Of a DNA stretch of 64,000 bases, positions 62,818 through 64,000 are shown in pieces. Under the pieces are notes generated by a model. The model was not told the origin of the DNA, searched no databases, and saw only the letters and a program-made list of their open reading frames with translations. The first letter of the stretch is position 1; each line of letters opens with the position of its first letter. The DNA comes from Shewanella litoralis (GTDB lineage Bacteria > Pseudomonadota > Gammaproteobacteria > Enterobacterales > Shewanellaceae): contig NZ_WSRZ01000001.1 of the NCBI RefSeq assembly GCF_009828585.1, positions 361,382-425,381 on the forward strand, read 5' to 3'. The position numbers were made by a program, and so were the translations under genes.

Positions 62818-64000
62818 CTAAAAGCTTGGCATTAGCCCTTGCGGCAATAGTCGATTAAAACTGGCACTAAGCAATAAATCGACCGAGTTTTCGATATCTG
62901 GGGCAAAGTAGCGGTCTTGATCATAAAACGACACAATATCCCTTAACTCTGCTTTAGCCAAAGCCACTGATGCACTGGGTTGCAATGGGCTTCTAAAATC
63001 TAGCCCTTGCGCCGCAGCGAGAAGTTCAATGGCGAGCACGCCGCGGGTGTTTTCGCTCATGTCACGCAAGCGTCGCGCGGCAAAAGTGGCCATCGACACA
63101 TGGTCTTCTTGGTTAGCCGACGTAGGCAAACTGTCTACCGAGGCCGGATGGGCATAGGTTTTGTTTTCAGACGCCAGTGCCGCCGCCGTGACCTGGGCAA
63201 TCATAAAGCCTGAATTCACCCCACCATTATTGACTAAAAATGGCGGTAATTTTGACAGGCTAGAGTCAATCAGCAGAGCCATACGACGCTCAGCAATCGC
63301 GCCCATTTCGGCAATGGCAATCGCCAGATTATCTGCCGCCATTGCCACTGGTTCGGCGTGGAAATTGCCGCCCGAAATAATGTCGCCAGTATCTTGAAAC
63401 ACGAGCGGATTATCGGTGACGCCATTGGCTTCAGCGCCTAGCACTTCTGCCGCTTGACGAATTTGAGTTAAACACGCGCCCAATACCTGTGGCTGACAAC
63501 GCAGTGAGTATGGATCTTGCACTTTTTCACAATTGGTGTGGCTTTGGCTGATCTCTGATTCACTTGTTAACAAATGACGAAATATCGCCGCAGAATCAAT
63601 TTGACCTTTTTGACCACGCGCCGCATGAATACGTGCATCAAATGGGCTTCGACTGCCCATTGCCGCCTCTACACTCATGGCACCAATCACTGAACTAGCA
63701 GCAAACAAATCTTCTGCATTAAATAAGCCTTCTAACGCTAATGCGGTCGATGCTTGGGTGCCATTTAATAATGCCAAGCCTTCTTTAGCGGCCAGCTCAA
63801 TCGGTGCTAATCCAGCAATCTCAAGCCCTTCGCTTGCCGATATAATTTGCCCCTTATAGCTCATTTCGCCTTCGCCCAATAATGGCAAACACATATGTGC
63901 TAATGGTGCTAAGTCGCCCGATGCACCGACAGAGCCTTTTTCGGGTACACACGGATACACACCAGCATTCACTAACTGAATTAAAAATTCAATCACCTCT
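62818..64000 (-). CDS. hutH: Histidine ammonia-lyase HutH (partial, 5' end outside window)
   Basis: At least 392 residues of the roughly 510-residue enzyme are visible. The Ala-Ser-Gly that cyclises to the MIO cofactor is in [15 protein letters not shown]. Also present are [46 protein letters not shown] and the [16 protein letters not shown] region, all family hallmarks. It deaminates histidine to urocanate, first step of the hut pathway. hutU would normally be upstream beyond the window. Confidence 0.95.
   Translation of the reverse strand, partial: EVIEFLIQLVNAGVYPCVPEKGSVGASGDLAPLAHMCLPLLGEGEMSYKGQIISASEGLEIAGLAPIELAAKEGLALLNGTQASTALALEGLFNAEDLFAASSVIGAMSVEAAMGSRSPFDARIHAARGQKGQIDSAAIFRHLLTSESEISQSHTNCEKVQDPYSLRCQPQVLGACLTQIRQAAEVLGAEANGVTDNPLVFQDTGDIISGGNFHAEPVAMAADNLAIAIAEMGAIAERRMALLIDSSLSKLPPFLVNNGGVNSGFMIAQVTAAALASENKTYAHPASVDSLPTSANQEDHVSMATFAARRLRDMSENTRGVLAIELLAAAQGLDFRSPLQPSASVALAKAELRDIVSFYDQDRYFAPDIENSVDLLLSASFNRLLPQGLMPSF

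Noticed and set aside
62818-64000. Link between hutH (urocanate) and the flavocytochrome at 1-1847 as one urocanate-respiring pathway
   Set aside because: They are about 60 kb apart with no shared regulation visible; urocanate as the acceptor is only one of several options.

Overview
The window is a gammaproteobacterial chromosome segment, most likely from a marine Shewanella. The signs are a periplasmic flavocytochrome c pair, a menaquinone isochorismate synthase, Kdo kinase beside waaA, a moderately AT-rich composition, and the gene order polA - spf - engB - cytochrome c4 - csrC-like RNA - yihI. Genes are densely packed on both strands. I see no phage, integron, IS transposase, tRNA, rRNA or CRISPR. 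The only mobile-type sequences are small palindromic elements without genes.

Layout. 1-1847: split periplasmic flavocytochrome c (flavin subunit, then a multihaem cytochrome cut by the window edge). 2064-7321: an uncharacterised six-gene run (periplasmic protein, class I amidotransferase, two COG4705-like membrane paralogues, response regulator, histidine kinase) headed by what looks like a guanidine-II (mini-ykkC) riboswitch. 7568-9763: ScfR-type regulator divergent from a free-standing piece of malate synthase G. 9921-13003: ccoG and a PAS-sigma54 activator, with a sigma54 promoter and paired palindromes before ccoG. 13333-17600: periplasmic cupredoxin-like protein, GGDEF/EAL protein, DUF3034 protein and exported truncated haemoglobin. 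17646-18845: HD-GYP phosphodiesterase. 19248-21903: menF, yhhQ behind a probable preQ1 riboswitch, then a Fur-boxed RyhB small RNA. 21935-30416: sigma54 two-component system divergent from a tungstate transporter/molybdenum cofactor operon (tupABC-mobA-mobB/moeA) that has its own sigma54 promoter.

30655-45182 is mostly cell-envelope work: mutM, a Wzi-like protein with coaD, the yjbEFGH exopolysaccharide operon, a glycerol-phosphate polymer set (two CDP-glycerol transferase-like proteins and a HIT-cytidylyltransferase fusion), and the lipopolysaccharide core genes for a heptosyltransferase, Kdo kinase and Kdo transferase. 45313-50535: a TetR regulator, kbl-tdh (threonine catabolism), glpE-glpG and elbB. 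51176-58496: polA, Spot 42, a possible second small RNA, engB, cytochrome c4, a CsrC-type RNA with many GGA hairpin loops, a methyltransferase and yihI. 58609-64000: a DUF2489 protein, a PlsC-like acyltransferase, an alpha/beta hydrolase, an MscS-family channel and the 3' part of hutH.

RNA-level and sigma54 control stand out: two probable riboswitches, three small RNAs recognisable by sequence (RyhB, Spot 42, CsrC type), one further candidate, and two -24/-12 promoters each beside its likely activator gene. The least explained systems are the guanidine-riboswitch operon and the orphan malate-synthase domain beside ScfR. Everything was read by eye; no database search or folding program was run.
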